This document shows, piece by piece, positions 43,583 through 52,871 of a DNA stretch of 64,000 nucleotides; within the stretch, counting starts at the first letter, position 1, and each line of letters starts with the position of its first letter. The notes under the pieces are model-generated. The model was not told the origin of the DNA. It ran no database searches and saw nothing but the letters and a program-made list of their open reading frames with translations. The translations under genes and the position numbers were made by a program. This stretch comes from an uncultured Roseibium sp. (GTDB lineage: Bacteria > Pseudomonadota > Alphaproteobacteria > Rhizobiales > Stappiaceae), in contig NZ_OY769915.1 of assembly GCF_963669205.1 (NCBI RefSeq), forward strand, positions 6,156,501 to 6,220,500, given 5' to 3'.

Positions 43583-44260
43583 TCATCGCGGCAGGTCTTC
43601 CGGCTTGAACCCGGCTGAGCGCAACAGGTCGCCAAAGCCCGTCTGATCCGTCACCTGCACCCGTCCCGAAGGATCATTTTCCGTGAGGAAACCCAGCGCG
43701 TCGAACCAGGCGCCCCGGGAGGCGGCGTCCGCGGCGTCTTCAGCCAATCGGCCCTCACGGCGCTCCACAAGGCCCTTGGCAGGGACGAAGAGGTCACCGG
43801 TGTTTTCGTCGGCAAGCAGGACCTTGAACTCGTAAAGCCGCCCCGGTGCCAGCGGCTCGCCGGTCGTGGCCAGGTCGAGAGCGTAGAGCCCGGGACGCAG
43901 ATCTCCGCGCATTGTCCTTTCAGCAATGGGCGCACCGCCGCTCAGCGGGACGAGTTCGGCGCGCATGACCCCCTGTTTCGGAGCGTCGAGTGACCACAGC
44001 AGTGCCGGAGAAGCCGCGAGACTGACCCCGCCGCCTTCCGGTATCAGGATCTGGACAACCCCGGGCGCCGAAAGGATTTCCCGCGTTCCGGCCCCGATCC
44101 TGTCTGTAGGCGCGCCGGTCGCAGGCGGCACGAAGACAATTTTTGTGGCAGGCAGATCCTGATCCGGGGCACCGGTTGACCAGATGAACACAAGCGCACC
44201 CAAGCTCCCTACGGCTGTCGCGGCGAGCATCAATATTATGGTGCGCAATACGCTTCTCAC
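43583..44260 (-). CDS. DUF928-like secreted/membrane-anchored protein
   Basis: 225 residues. A hydrophobic N-terminus (about 5-25) looks like an uncleaved anchor or signal peptide. The mature sequence 'FVPPATGAPTDRIGAGTRE', 'LIPEGGGVSLAASPALLW', 'GLYALDLA...EPLAPGRLYEFKVLL' and the C-terminal helices resemble DUF928, a family that often lies beside CHASE2 signalling proteins. The call is by pattern recognition only. It starts 23 bp after the cyclase stop on the same strand and is probably co-transcribed with it. Confidence 0.6.
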   Translation of the reverse strand: MRSVLRTIILMLAATAVGSLGALVFIWSTGAPDQDLPATKIVFVPPATGAPTDRIGAGTREILSAPGVVQILIPEGGGVSLAASPALLWSLDAPKQGVMRAELVPLSGGAPIAERTMRGDLRPGLYALDLATTGEPLAPGRLYEFKVLLADENTGDLFVPAKGLVERREGRLAEDAADAASRGAWFDALGFLTENDPSGRVQVTDQTGFGDLLRSAGFKPEDLPR

Positions 44261-44282
44261 GGAAATGCCCTGACGAACATGT

Positions 44283-46181
44283 CTATAAAAGCCCCTTTAT
44301 CAGCAGGATCCGGTGTTTTCTCTGCCCGTCGTCGTGCAGCAACTCTCCAGCCGGTTCGAGCACGGCAAAGCCATCCAGGAGCTGCGCAAATTCTTCCGAA
44401 CAGCAGATCGTTACGCTCTCGCCGGCCTGGTCATTGACCGTCTTCCCGAAACTCTCGATTCGGGCGGCGGTATTCACGGTGTTTCCGATAAGATTGTATT
44501 TCATCGCGTGCGTTCCGCCAATCGCGCCGCCAAAGACCTCGCCGCAATGCAGGCCGATACGCAGATGGTAAGGCCAGTTTGTTTTGCCTTGCGCATTCAG
44601 TCGGTTAATCGTGTCGCGCATCGCAAGCGCGCAAACGCATGCGGCGCGGGCGTCGGCCTGTTCCGGACAATCGACCTGGTTCGGCAGGGGCGCGCCGAAT
44701 GCCACCAGAATGCCGTCTCCGGTATATTTCTCCACGAATCCCCGGTGCTCTGCCGCATCGGCTCCCAGTGCGTCGAGTACCGTGCTCATCCAGTCCATGA
44801 AGTCCTCGGGTTCGGCCCCGCCGCTCACACGGGTCGACCCTGCAATATCCGCATAAAGCAGACTGACGGTCAGCCGGCGCGGAACGGGCTTTCCGCCAAT
44901 CAGGATCTGCTCCCGCTGCAACCATATTTCCTGCGAAAGCTCCGGCGACAGCTGGCTTTGAAACAGCTTTGACAGCGTGGTCCGCTGGCGGCGCGCCACA
45001 ATCGCGACGATTGAGAAGGACATCAGGAACGAGACCAGCCAGGCAAGCACCACAGGCACGGCGGGAAGCCACGTTCCCAGGCTCATGGCGCCCGACATCA
45101 GGACCAGAACCGACAGCGCACCGCCCAGACTGACGGCGAAGGTCAGGGCTGCATTGCGCAGGAACAGGGCGATCGCTGCACCGATCAGGGCCGCGACGGC
45201 AACAAACAGGCTCTGAAGCGGTTTCGGCACATCCTTCAGCGGCTGCAAGTGTCCCGCGGCATGATCGAGAATTTGCTGCATGATCGTCGCGTGCAGCTGA
45301 AGACCGTAGACGAACCTAGCCCCAGAGCGCCGGTTCACCGGCGTGACGAAGTGATCCTTGATCGTGTCGCTGATCAGTCCGATCAGCACGGCCTTGCCCC
45401 GAAGCGCGCCGGCCTCGATGTTTCCCTCAAGCAGATCGCGTGCGTCGACAACCGGTGACATCGGCAACGTGTGCGGGAACCGTGTCATGACCTGGTAACC
45501 CGTTGTATCCACCTCGTCGTAGCTGCCGAACCCGGGGGTCAGGGGCGGGACAGGCATCTGGCCGAGGAGAATGACACGGTTGTCGGCCGGCGAAGGCACC
45601 GGGTTCGTACCGCCGAGCATGTTCATGGCGAGTTTCATCGCAAAGGACAGATGCAGGACTTCGCCATCCCTGACGAGCAGAAGGGATCGTCTCGTGACAC
45701 CGTCGACATCCAGAGGCACATCGGAAAACCCGAAACTGCCCGCCTGCTCCGACACGGACGGCGCCCGGATCAGGATGCTGCCGTCTTCGGCGAGCTTCGT
45801 GATCGTGACCACACGACTGTCTTTCAGCGCCGCATCCAGCGCTTCGGACCCGGGCTCAACCGGTCTGTCGCGGTAAATGTCAATGCCGACGGTGGCGGCA
45901 CCCGCGTCAAGCGCCGCGCTCGTGATCTGAGCAAGCTTGTCGTCCGAAAGCGGCCAGCCCCAGTCGCCGAGATCCGCTTCGTAGATCGCAACGACAACGA
46001 CATCCTCGGTCTGGCCGCCTTGAGCCATGTAAGACGTGGTGAAATCGTAATGGGCCAGCTCGAGAGACTGCAGCAAGCCCGCATGACGGAGCAAGATCAC
46101 CACGAGAAACACGAAGGCCGACACTGCAAGCCACAGCGCGATCGACATGTTTCGCGACAGAATCCACCCCGGCATATTCAT
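44283..46181 (-). CDS. CHASE2-domain adenylate/guanylate cyclase
   Basis: 632 residues. One N-terminal span (about 12-32), an extracytoplasmic CHASE2 domain (about 33-310) with 'YDFTTSYM...VVVVAIYEADLGDWGWPLSDDKLAQI' and 'DGVTRRS', three hydrophobic spans (about 320-395), then a class III cyclase catalytic domain. Metal Asp445 and Asp489, base-binding Lys485, and transition-state Asn570 and Arg574 are present; Asn567 replaces the usual Asp/Thr. Expected product cAMP (or cGMP). The start is ATG 46181 or the in-frame ATG 46175 with CCAGGG; both lie in a hairpin (see 46180-46206). Confidence 0.93.
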   Translation of the reverse strand: MNMPGWILSRNMSIALWLAVSAFVFLVVILLRHAGLLQSLELAHYDFTTSYMAQGGQTEDVVVVAIYEADLGDWGWPLSDDKLAQITSAALDAGAATVGIDIYRDRPVEPGSEALDAALKDSRVVTITKLAEDGSILIRAPSVSEQAGSFGFSDVPLDVDGVTRRSLLLVRDGEVLHLSFAMKLAMNMLGGTNPVPSPADNRVILLGQMPVPPLTPGFGSYDEVDTTGYQVMTRFPHTLPMSPVVDARDLLEGNIEAGALRGKAVLIGLISDTIKDHFVTPVNRRSGARFVYGLQLHATIMQQILDHAAGHLQPLKDVPKPLQSLFVAVAALIGAAIALFLRNAALTFAVSLGGALSVLVLMSGAMSLGTWLPAVPVVLAWLVSFLMSFSIVAIVARRQRTTLSKLFQSQLSPELSQEIWLQREQILIGGKPVPRRLTVSLLYADIAGSTRVSGGAEPEDFMDWMSTVLDALGADAAEHRGFVEKYTGDGILVAFGAPLPNQVDCPEQADARAACVCALAMRDTINRLNAQGKTNWPYHLRIGLHCGEVFGGAIGGTHAMKYNLIGNTVNTAARIESFGKTVNDQAGESVTICCSEEFAQLLDGFAVLEPAGELLHDDGQRKHRILLIKGLL

Positions 46182-46206
46182 CCCTGGTCAGCGTGTTTCC
46201 AGGGAT
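46180..46206 (-). promoter_or_regulatory. inverted repeat overlapping the cyclase ribosome-binding site and start
   Basis: On the minus strand, ATCCCTGG (46206-46199) and CCAGGGAT (46187-46180) are perfect 8-bp complements separated by 11 nt. The 3' arm contains the Shine-Dalgarno-like CCAGGG and the first two bases of the start ATG, so folding would hide the initiation site. A thermosensor-like or leader-controlled switch is possible (inference). Confidence 0.45.
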
Positions 46207-46360
46207 CATATCCCGAGTCCGGATAAAAGCCACTGCCGCTGCATGCCGGTGTGCGAAGCACAGATCGTTGACGCCGGGCGCACCGCGCATCGCTGTCTGG
46301 TTGCCATGTGGGAGGGACGCGTTCCGGCCCGCCGCAGGGCGGTGCCGGCCTGCATGTCGA

Positions 46361-48964
46361 TCAATACCGCTTCAGAAGCCGTTCCAGATAGTCCAGTTCC
46401 AGTTGCGGCCGGGACGGGTCGGAGAAGCGTCTGCGCAGCTCCTCCAGGATGCGGCGCGCCCGCTGCACGTCGATTTCGTCCGGGATCTGGACGCGGTTGT
46501 TGAAATCAGGCCCTTCGGTGCGCCGTGGGCGTCCAAGCGGGTCCTCGTCGAGCGGTGAGGGTCCGTTGGGGTTCCCCGCGCCTTCGCCCTGTCCCATCAT
46601 CTGCTCGGTCATGCTCTGGGCACCGCGCCGGAGCGCATCAAGCGCATCGCCCTGTTGCCCGAGGGCCTGCTGGCCCTGTCCCTGTCCTAGCGACTGCTGG
46701 GCATCCCCCATGGATTCGCCCGCCTGGCCGAGCGCCTCGTTCTGGCCCATGCCGTTTTGTCCGAGCTGGTCCATCAGCTGTTGCAGCTGCTGCGCCAGGT
46801 CGCCCTGGCCCTGCTGCAGCTGCTGAAGCATCTGTTCGAGCTGCTCCTGGGTCAGTTGCTGTCCCTGGCCCTGTTGCCCTTGTTGCTGCTGGCCCTGCTG
46901 CTGATTGCCGCGCTGACGCTGCTGGTCCTGGTTGAACCGGTGGGTTTCATCCATCAGCTGCTGCTGTTGCTGGATCATCTCACCAAGCTGGTTGAGCATC
47001 TCCATCATTTCGCTGTTCATGCCTTCCGGCATCATCTGCGGCCTGCCGGCCTGGAGATTTTCCAGCATCTGCTGCATCTGTGCCAGAAGTTCGCGCGCGG
47101 CATCGCGCGACCCGGTCCGGGCAAGTTCCTCGATCCGGTCCAGCATCTCGCTCAGATCCTGCTGATTGAGCGTCTGCTGGTTTCCGTCGAACGGCTGCAT
47201 CGCCTGCGGGTTCTGGCGCATCTGTTCCGCCAGTGCCTGCATGTACTCGTTCAGTGCCTCGCGCAGCTCCTGTGTCAGCTTGGCGATTTCCTCGTCGCTC
47301 GCACCTTCTTCCAGAGCCTTGCGCAGAGCTTCCTGGGCATCCCTCAGCTTCCGCTCGGCCGCGGACAGGTCGCCATCCTCGATCGACAGCGCCAGATCCC
47401 ACAGAAGCGGCAGCATCGCCTTGAGGTCTTCATCGGTTTCCGCGCTTGTCAGCTCACCATAGGCAAACCGCATGCCCAGATAGTTGCGCGCCCTGAAATC
47501 GAACAGCTCGGGCGCAAGCATCAAGGCGTCCATGGCCGTAATGACCTGCGCGTGGTTCTGCGCGTCGAGGGCGAGATTGCGGCGCTGTTCGACGATCGCC
47601 CGCGCCAGCGGCTTCGCGAAGCGGCGTTGCGGCAGCGTAATACGGTAAGGCGGCGACAGACCTTCCTGCGAGGCCTGGTCGCGGGCAAGGAGGGTCAGAT
47701 CGACTTCGGACCCCGCCCAGGGGTGCGATGTCAGGTCGCGGATGGTCTCCGCCGTCTTGGCCGTTCCGGAACGCGGCGGCAGGGACAGCGGAAACTGGGG
47801 CGCCTCGACGAGCGGACGCGGAACCCGGTCCTGATGATCCGGATTGGGCAGGGGCGTAATCCGCGCCTCGGCGGCGACAACGCCATAGTCGTCATTCACG
47901 AGATAGGAGAACTTGAGCGCGCCGCTCAGCTGCGCTTCCGGGTCATCGGTCAGACGGATCTCAGGCGCATCGTCCGGCTTGACCGCGAACACGAACCGCA
48001 GGAAGGGCTCTTCGGGAGCGTCCGTGTTCGAGAGTTCAACGACACCGGTCGTTTCAAGTGTCAGTCGCCTTTCGACAGGCAGCAGCTTGGCAAGCTCGGC
48101 GTCGGTTTCATCCCCGAGGGCCTGGTCCGGCTCGATGACGGTCGGCTCGGCGTCATCCGGGCCGGCAAACGTCATGCTGATTTCCTGCGACCCTTGCGAG
48201 CGCACCACCAGAACCGAGCCCTCGGGCACGTTGACCGGCGCTCCGGCGTCGCGCAGCTGCGCACTCTCGCCGGTAAGATAGACCGGCGGCTCGCTCGTAT
48301 AGATCGGTGGCGTGACCCAGGCATCCAGACGGCTCGGCGGCTCGACGGTCTTGAAAGGGTTCTGGAATGCGGATGTCAGACGGCCCATATGGTCGCCCTT
48401 GGCAGCGGCAAATCCGACCACGAGCAAACAGGCGGCCAGAACCCGGAGCGCCCAGGGATCCCGGCGGAAGGCCTGCGGATCCGGTGCTTTCGAGCGGATC
48501 GACGCGACGGCCTCGGCGGTCCGCCGCTGGTGCAGGGCCCAGATTGCCCGGCTTTCCGCATTGTCGGACCCGACCGAAAGATCATCTTCGAGCGTCGTTA
48601 GTGGCCGGTGCTTGTAGCCTGATGTTTTTTCAACACGCTGCAGCGCGTCGTCACGCGACGGCCATGTCAGACGGAAAAGGTCCTTCGACGCCCAGACCAA
48701 AGCAGCGGCAAAAGCCGCAATTCCGGCCAGTCCGATCCAGACGGGCAACATCGTCCACAGCCCCAGCCAGGACAGGCCGACATAGATGCCGACGACGACA
48801 AGCAGGGGCAGCAACGCGCGCCACAAGCGTTCAACGAACAGGGAAACCCGGCTTTGGCCGATCAGCGTTTCAAGGCGCGACTGGATGAAGTCCCGCCAAC
48901 CGGATGCCCCGGCATCTTTCGAATTGCCTGTATCCTGATCGCTCTCTATCCGGCTCAAAGGCAC
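46361..48964 (-). CDS. TIGR02302 / DUF4175 membrane protein
   Basis: 867 residues from GTG 48964; a TTG at 48958 has GGAGG 5 bp upstream and may be the true start. Two hydrophobic spans near 50-90 ('ALLPLLVVVGIYVGLSWLGLW') and one near 175 anchor a large protein with an extracytoplasmic beta domain (about 190-450) and a helical domain. From about 620 to 780 it is extremely rich in Gln ('QQQQGQQGQGQQLTQEQLEQMLQQLQQ'-like, interrupted) with Met/Gly, then a conserved Arg-rich C-terminus. Typical of the alphaproteobacterial TIGR02302 family; function unknown. It follows lysA on the same strand. Confidence 0.9.
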   Translation of the reverse strand: MPLSRIESDQDTGNSKDAGASGWRDFIQSRLETLIGQSRVSLFVERLWRALLPLLVVVGIYVGLSWLGLWTMLPVWIGLAGIAAFAAALVWASKDLFRLTWPSRDDALQRVEKTSGYKHRPLTTLEDDLSVGSDNAESRAIWALHQRRTAEAVASIRSKAPDPQAFRRDPWALRVLAACLLVVGFAAAKGDHMGRLTSAFQNPFKTVEPPSRLDAWVTPPIYTSEPPVYLTGESAQLRDAGAPVNVPEGSVLVVRSQGSQEISMTFAGPDDAEPTVIEPDQALGDETDAELAKLLPVERRLTLETTGVVELSNTDAPEEPFLRFVFAVKPDDAPEIRLTDDPEAQLSGALKFSYLVNDDYGVVAAEARITPLPNPDHQDRVPRPLVEAPQFPLSLPPRSGTAKTAETIRDLTSHPWAGSEVDLTLLARDQASQEGLSPPYRITLPQRRFAKPLARAIVEQRRNLALDAQNHAQVITAMDALMLAPELFDFRARNYLGMRFAYGELTSAETDEDLKAMLPLLWDLALSIEDGDLSAAERKLRDAQEALRKALEEGASDEEIAKLTQELREALNEYMQALAEQMRQNPQAMQPFDGNQQTLNQQDLSEMLDRIEELARTGSRDAARELLAQMQQMLENLQAGRPQMMPEGMNSEMMEMLNQLGEMIQQQQQLMDETHRFNQDQQRQRGNQQQGQQQQGQQGQGQQLTQEQLEQMLQQLQQGQGDLAQQLQQLMDQLGQNGMGQNEALGQAGESMGDAQQSLGQGQGQQALGQQGDALDALRRGAQSMTEQMMGQGEGAGNPNGPSPLDEDPLGRPRRTEGPDFNNRVQIPDEIDVQRARRILEELRRRFSDPSRPQLELDYLERLLKRY

Positions 48965-49093
48965 CTCCGGTTCGTATCCCGAAGCCGAGGCAACCGCAGT
49001 TACCGGCGTCAGGATTGGCCCACCACCCTATAAGGTGAGGCATAAGGAGCCATCCGGCAACCTGTCGGAGCAACTAATTCCGGGCCGATTGCG

Positions 49094-50368
49094 TCACGAA
49101 GCCTTGAGCCAATCCGGCATTTGATCGAGGCCGAGCAGTTCGTCATAGGAAAGCCGGGGCCGCACGACAGCAAATTGATCTGCATTTACGAGCACTTCCG
49201 GCACGAGCAGACGCGAATTATACGTGCTGGACTGCACCGCGCCGTAGGCACCGGCCGAATAGATGGCCAGGATATCCCCAGCCTCCACTTTCGCCATGTC
49301 GCGATCCTGCGCGAGAAAATCCCCGGTTTCGCACACCGGTCCGACGATATCTGCCCTGATTCGGTCAAGATCACCGAGATCTTCCTTCATCGGCCGAACC
49401 TCGTGATGGGCTTCATAAAGCGTTGGCCGGATCAGATCGTTCATGGCCCCGTCAACGATAACGAAGGTCTTGTCGGCGCCGTCTTTCACATAGATCACGC
49501 GCGTCACCAGGATGCCGGCATTGCCCGCGATCAGCCGGCCCGGTTCGAACATGACGGTACAGTCGAGCTCACGAACGTGTTTCTTGACAACCTGAGCGTA
49601 GGCATCGGGATGCGGCGGCGGATCGTTGTCGCTGACATATGGAATGCCGAGCCCGCCGCCCAGATCGACGTGATCGATCTTGTGGCCCTGGCCACGCAGG
49701 TCGGATATCAGCTCTCCGAGACGGGCAAAGGCGTCATCGAACGGTCCGAGTTCCGTGATCTGGGAGCCGATATGCATGTCGATGCCGGTGACCTCGATGC
49801 CCGGAAGTCTGGCCGCATGGGCGTAGACCTCGCGTGCGCGCTGCCACGGGATGCCGAACTTGTTCTCCGCCTTGCCGGTGGCGATCTTTGCATGGGTTTT
49901 CGCGTCGACATCCGGATTGATGCGCATGGAAACCCGGGCGACGCGACCCATCTCGCTCGCGACGCGGGAAAGTTGCTGCAGTTCCGGTTCGGACTCCACG
50001 TTGAAGCAGAGGATATCCTCTTCCAGGGCATAAGCCTGCTCGGCCTCGGTCTTGCCGACACCGGAAAACACGATCTTGCTGGCGGGAACGTCCGCGGCCC
50101 TCGCCCGGCGCAACTCGCCTTCCGATACCACGTCCATTCCAGCACCGAGCTGTCCGAGCGTTTTCAGAACGGCCTGGTTCGAGTTCGCCTTCATCGCGTA
50201 ACAGACCAGCGACGGAATATCGTTGAAAGCGGACGCGAACACCTGGTAGTGCCGGGTCAGCGTGGCGGTCGAGTAGCAGTAGAAGGGCGTGCCGACCGCG
50301 CGCGCAATCTCCTCGATTGCGACATCCTCGGCATGAAGCGCGCCGTTTTTGTAGTCGAAATGATGCAA
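49094..50368 (-). CDS. lysA: diaminopimelate decarboxylase
   Basis: 424 residues. Start TTG 50368 with GAGG 5-9 bp upstream. The alanine-racemase-fold PLP lysine is Lys60 in 'CYAMKANSNQAVL'. 'CFNVESEPELQQL', 'MRINPDVDAKTHAKI', 'DMHIGSQI', 'HVDLGGGLGI' and 'FEPGRLIAGNAG' are the family landmarks, and 'GPVCETGDFLAQDR' carries the catalytic Cys. It makes L-lysine from meso-DAP. Upstream neighbour on the same strand is the LptM-like lipoprotein, as in many proteobacteria. Confidence 0.96.
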   Translation of the reverse strand: MHHFDYKNGALHAEDVAIEEIARAVGTPFYCYSTATLTRHYQVFASAFNDIPSLVCYAMKANSNQAVLKTLGQLGAGMDVVSEGELRRARAADVPASKIVFSGVGKTEAEQAYALEEDILCFNVESEPELQQLSRVASEMGRVARVSMRINPDVDAKTHAKIATGKAENKFGIPWQRAREVYAHAARLPGIEVTGIDMHIGSQITELGPFDDAFARLGELISDLRGQGHKIDHVDLGGGLGIPYVSDNDPPPHPDAYAQVVKKHVRELDCTVMFEPGRLIAGNAGILVTRVIYVKDGADKTFVIVDGAMNDLIRPTLYEAHHEVRPMKEDLGDLDRIRADIVGPVCETGDFLAQDRDMAKVEAGDILAIYSAGAYGAVQSSTYNSRLLVPEVLVNADQFAVVRPRLSYDELLGLDQMPDWLKAS

Positions 50369-50440
50369 GACTGCCTCGCTGAGCTGTCTGAAAACCTCGT
50401 GAAAACCGGGATGCCCCCGCGGTCCTCGCTGCAGTTGGTG

Positions 50441-50659
50441 TCAGTTGATCAGGAAATCCAGAAAGAAGGACCTGTCGTCGGTTTCCGGCTCAAGTTCCGG
50501 TGGCGCCGGCGCTGTCGCGGGATCAACCGGCTCCGACAGGGTGTTTTGCTGTTCCACCGGTGTCCCGGGAACATCCAGATCGCCCTTCCGGCCGCATGCG
50601 GCCAGGGTTGTGCTCAGACACAGACAGACCACCGCCAGAGTTCTGATCCGGATCACCAT
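50441..50659 (-). CDS. LptM/YifL-like small lipoprotein
   Basis: 72 residues from ATG 50659 (AAGGGCG about 9 bp upstream); the frame is open to 50734. A signal peptide 'RTLAVVCLCLSTTLAAC' ends in the lipobox LAAC, followed by 'GRKGDLDVPGTP', which matches the 'CGQKGPLYLP' start of LptM/YifL, a chaperone of LptD oxidation and maturation. The C-terminus is Pro/Glu-rich. Position between argH and lysA is the usual one for this family. It lies 72 bp upstream of lysA and probably shares a transcript. Confidence 0.85.
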   Translation of the reverse strand: MVIRIRTLAVVCLCLSTTLAACGRKGDLDVPGTPVEQQNTLSEPVDPATAPAPPELEPETDDRSFFLDFLIN

Positions 50660-50775
50660 GCGACATTCGCCCTTTTCGGAATTCACCTCGTTCGTTCTTC
50701 TCCTCGCACGGCAAGAGCCATTCGGCAAGACCATAGGATTGAATGGGCGTTGCGCGAGGAGAAATTGGAGCGCTG

Positions 50776-52161
50776 CTAGTCCCTGGAAAGGTCCTTCAGC
50801 CAGCGGCGCGCCTGCTTGCGCACGTTGACCGGTGACGTTCCGCCATAGCTCGTGCGGCTGCGGACCGACTTGTCCACGGACAGGACCGAGAACACTTCCC
50901 CGGTGATCTTCGGATCGACCTGCTGCATGTCCTCAAGCGGCACCTTGTGCAGCTCGACGCCCTTCTCCACCGCAAGACCGACAATGCGGCCGGTGACATG
51001 GTGGGCATCGCGAAACGGCATCCCGAGCACACGTACCAGCCAGTCGGCAAGATCGGTCGCGGTGGAATAGCCTGATCCGGCCGCCTTCTTCATCGACTTG
51101 GTGACCGGTTCCAGATCGCGCACCATGCCGGTCATGGCGGCCAGGGCAAGCGAAACGCTCGCAAGACCGTCGAAAGCCTGCTCCTTGTCTTCCTGCATGT
51201 CCTTGGAATAGGCCAGCGGCAGGCCCTTCATCATCACCAGCAGCGCCTGCAGCGACCCGTAGATGCGCCCTGTCTTGGCGCGCACGAGTTCGGCCGCATC
51301 CGGATTTTTCTTTTGCGGCATGATGGACGAACCCGTCGAGAACTTGTCCGAAAGCTTCACGAAGCCGAACTGGGCGGAGCACCAGACGACGATTTCCTCG
51401 GCAAGACGCGACAGATGCATTGCCGTCAGCGACGCCGCCGAAAGCGCCTCGATGACAAAATCCCGGTCGGACACCGCGTCCAGCGAATTGGCGGTCGGCC
51501 GGTCGAAGCCCAGCGCCTCGGCGGTCATCTTGCGGTCGATCGGAAAGGACGTTCCGGCAAGGGCCGCCGCCCCGAGCGGGCATTCGTTCATCCGTTTGCG
51601 GGCATCACGCACGCGGCCACGGTCGCGGGAGAACATCTCCACATAGGCGAGCAGATGGTGCCCGAACGTGACCGGCTGCGCGGACTGCAGATGGGTAAAG
51701 CCGGGCATCACGTCGGCTGCATGCGTCTCGGCCTTCGCGGCCAGAGCCTGCATGATCTCGCCGAGCTGCTGGTCCAGCGTGTCGAGCGTATCGCGGACCC
51801 AAAGGCGGAAATCCGTTGCAACCTGATCGTTTCTGGAGCGCGCCGTGTGCAGGCGTCCTGCCGCCGGGCCGATGAGTTCCGCAAGACGCGCTTCCACGTT
51901 CATGTGGATGTCTTCGAGGGCGCGCGAGAACTTGAAATCGCCTTTTTCGATCTCTGACAGGATTGTGTCTAGACCCTCGACGATCTTGTCGGCATCGTCC
52001 TGCGTGACAATCTCTTTTTCAGCGAGCATGCGCACATGGGCTTTCGAGCCGTCGATGTCCTGCCTATATAGCTTCCGGTCGTAGTCGATAGAGGCATTGA
52101 TCTCCTCCATGATGGCGTCCGGTCCTTCGGCGAACCGGCCGCCCCACATGCGATTGCTCAT
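50776..52161 (-). CDS. argH: argininosuccinate lyase
   Basis: 461 residues. The fumarase-superfamily signature 'GSSIMPQKKNPDAAELVRAKTGR' contains the catalytic serine loop; 'HTARSRNDQVATDFRLW' and 'GFTHLQSAQPVTFGHHLLAYVEM' are the other two substrate-binding regions. It splits argininosuccinate into arginine and fumarate. The start ATG 52161 has AGGACAGGAC upstream. Divergent from tlpA; 42 bp separate the starts. The argC gene of the same pathway is 43 kb away. Confidence 0.98.
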   Translation of the reverse strand: MSNRMWGGRFAEGPDAIMEEINASIDYDRKLYRQDIDGSKAHVRMLAEKEIVTQDDADKIVEGLDTILSEIEKGDFKFSRALEDIHMNVEARLAELIGPAAGRLHTARSRNDQVATDFRLWVRDTLDTLDQQLGEIMQALAAKAETHAADVMPGFTHLQSAQPVTFGHHLLAYVEMFSRDRGRVRDARKRMNECPLGAAALAGTSFPIDRKMTAEALGFDRPTANSLDAVSDRDFVIEALSAASLTAMHLSRLAEEIVVWCSAQFGFVKLSDKFSTGSSIMPQKKNPDAAELVRAKTGRIYGSLQALLVMMKGLPLAYSKDMQEDKEQAFDGLASVSLALAAMTGMVRDLEPVTKSMKKAAGSGYSTATDLADWLVRVLGMPFRDAHHVTGRIVGLAVEKGVELHKVPLEDMQQVDPKITGEVFSVLSVDKSVRSRTSYGGTSPVNVRKQARRWLKDLSRD

Positions 52162-52203
52162 GTCCTGTCCTTTAAAGAGGCGCCCCTTGCGAGGTGTGAA
52201 CGA

Positions 52204-52866
52204 ATGAATAAGCCAACCGAACCCGTCAAGAGCCCGAAGCGCGGCGTGATCCTGGCCGGTCTCGCGGGTGCGGCAGCTGCTGTAGCGGCTCTATACGTGA
52301 TCGCCGGTCCGAATGGCAACATCGCCAGTGCGCAAAGCTGCACTGCAGCCCTTTCGGCCGCCGCCGCGGCAAAGCCTCATGCAAAGGGGGAAGTGGCCGC
52401 ATTCCTGCCGGCCAGCGAGCCGCTGGGCCTCAAGACGCTCGCTTTCAAGGGTCCGGACGGTCAGGATCTGACCATGGAAGACTTCAAGGACAAGACAGTC
52501 CTGCTCAACCTCTGGGCCACCTGGTGTGCGCCCTGCCGCGAGGAGATGCCGGCGCTCGACCAGCTGCAGGCCGAACTCGGGGACGACAGCTTCGAGGTCG
52601 TGGCGGTGAGCCTCGACCGCGGAGGTCCGGAAAAACCGAAAAAATTTCTCGATGAGATCGGTGTCGAAAGCCTGACATTCTATCAGGACAGTTCGAACGG
52701 CCTGTTGAAGGACCTGCGCAGGGTCAGCCGGGCCACGGGTCTGCCGACGACAATTCTGATCAATGAAGAGGGATGCGAAGTCGGCACGATGTACGGACCT
52801 GCCCATTGGGCGTCCGGCGAGGCGAAGACGCTGATCCGGTCTGCACTCGGCAAGGAAGGCGCCTGA
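52204..52866 (+). CDS. tlpA: TlpA-family membrane-anchored thiol:disulfide oxidoreductase
   Basis: 220 residues. The anchor span is about 13-35. The thioredoxin-fold domain has 'VLLNLWATWCAPCREEMPALDQL' with the CAPC active-site pair Cys108/Cys111, and the cis-Pro loop 'TGLPTTILINEEG'. TlpA-type proteins keep thiols reduced in the periplasm, for example in cytochrome maturation. The start has CGAGGTG upstream. The gene ends 6 bp before the inverted-repeat element at 52872. Confidence 0.94.
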   Translation: MNKPTEPVKSPKRGVILAGLAGAAAAVAALYVIAGPNGNIASAQSCTAALSAAAAAKPHAKGEVAAFLPASEPLGLKTLAFKGPDGQDLTMEDFKDKTVLLNLWATWCAPCREEMPALDQLQAELGDDSFEVVAVSLDRGGPEKPKKFLDEIGVESLTFYQDSSNGLLKDLRRVSRATGLPTTILINEEGCEVGTMYGPAHWASGEAKTLIRSALGKEGA

Positions 52867-52871
52867 CACTC

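Noticed and set aside
46324..46349. GC-rich inverted repeat after the DUF4175/TIGR02302 gene as a terminator
   Set aside because: No T-tract follows on the minus strand, the pairing is interrupted, and GC-rich chance complements are frequent here.
46757..48601. A 614-codon plus-strand frame opposite the TIGR02302 gene
   Set aside because: The product is a Leu/Arg-rich artefact of the Gln-rich and GC-rich sense gene.
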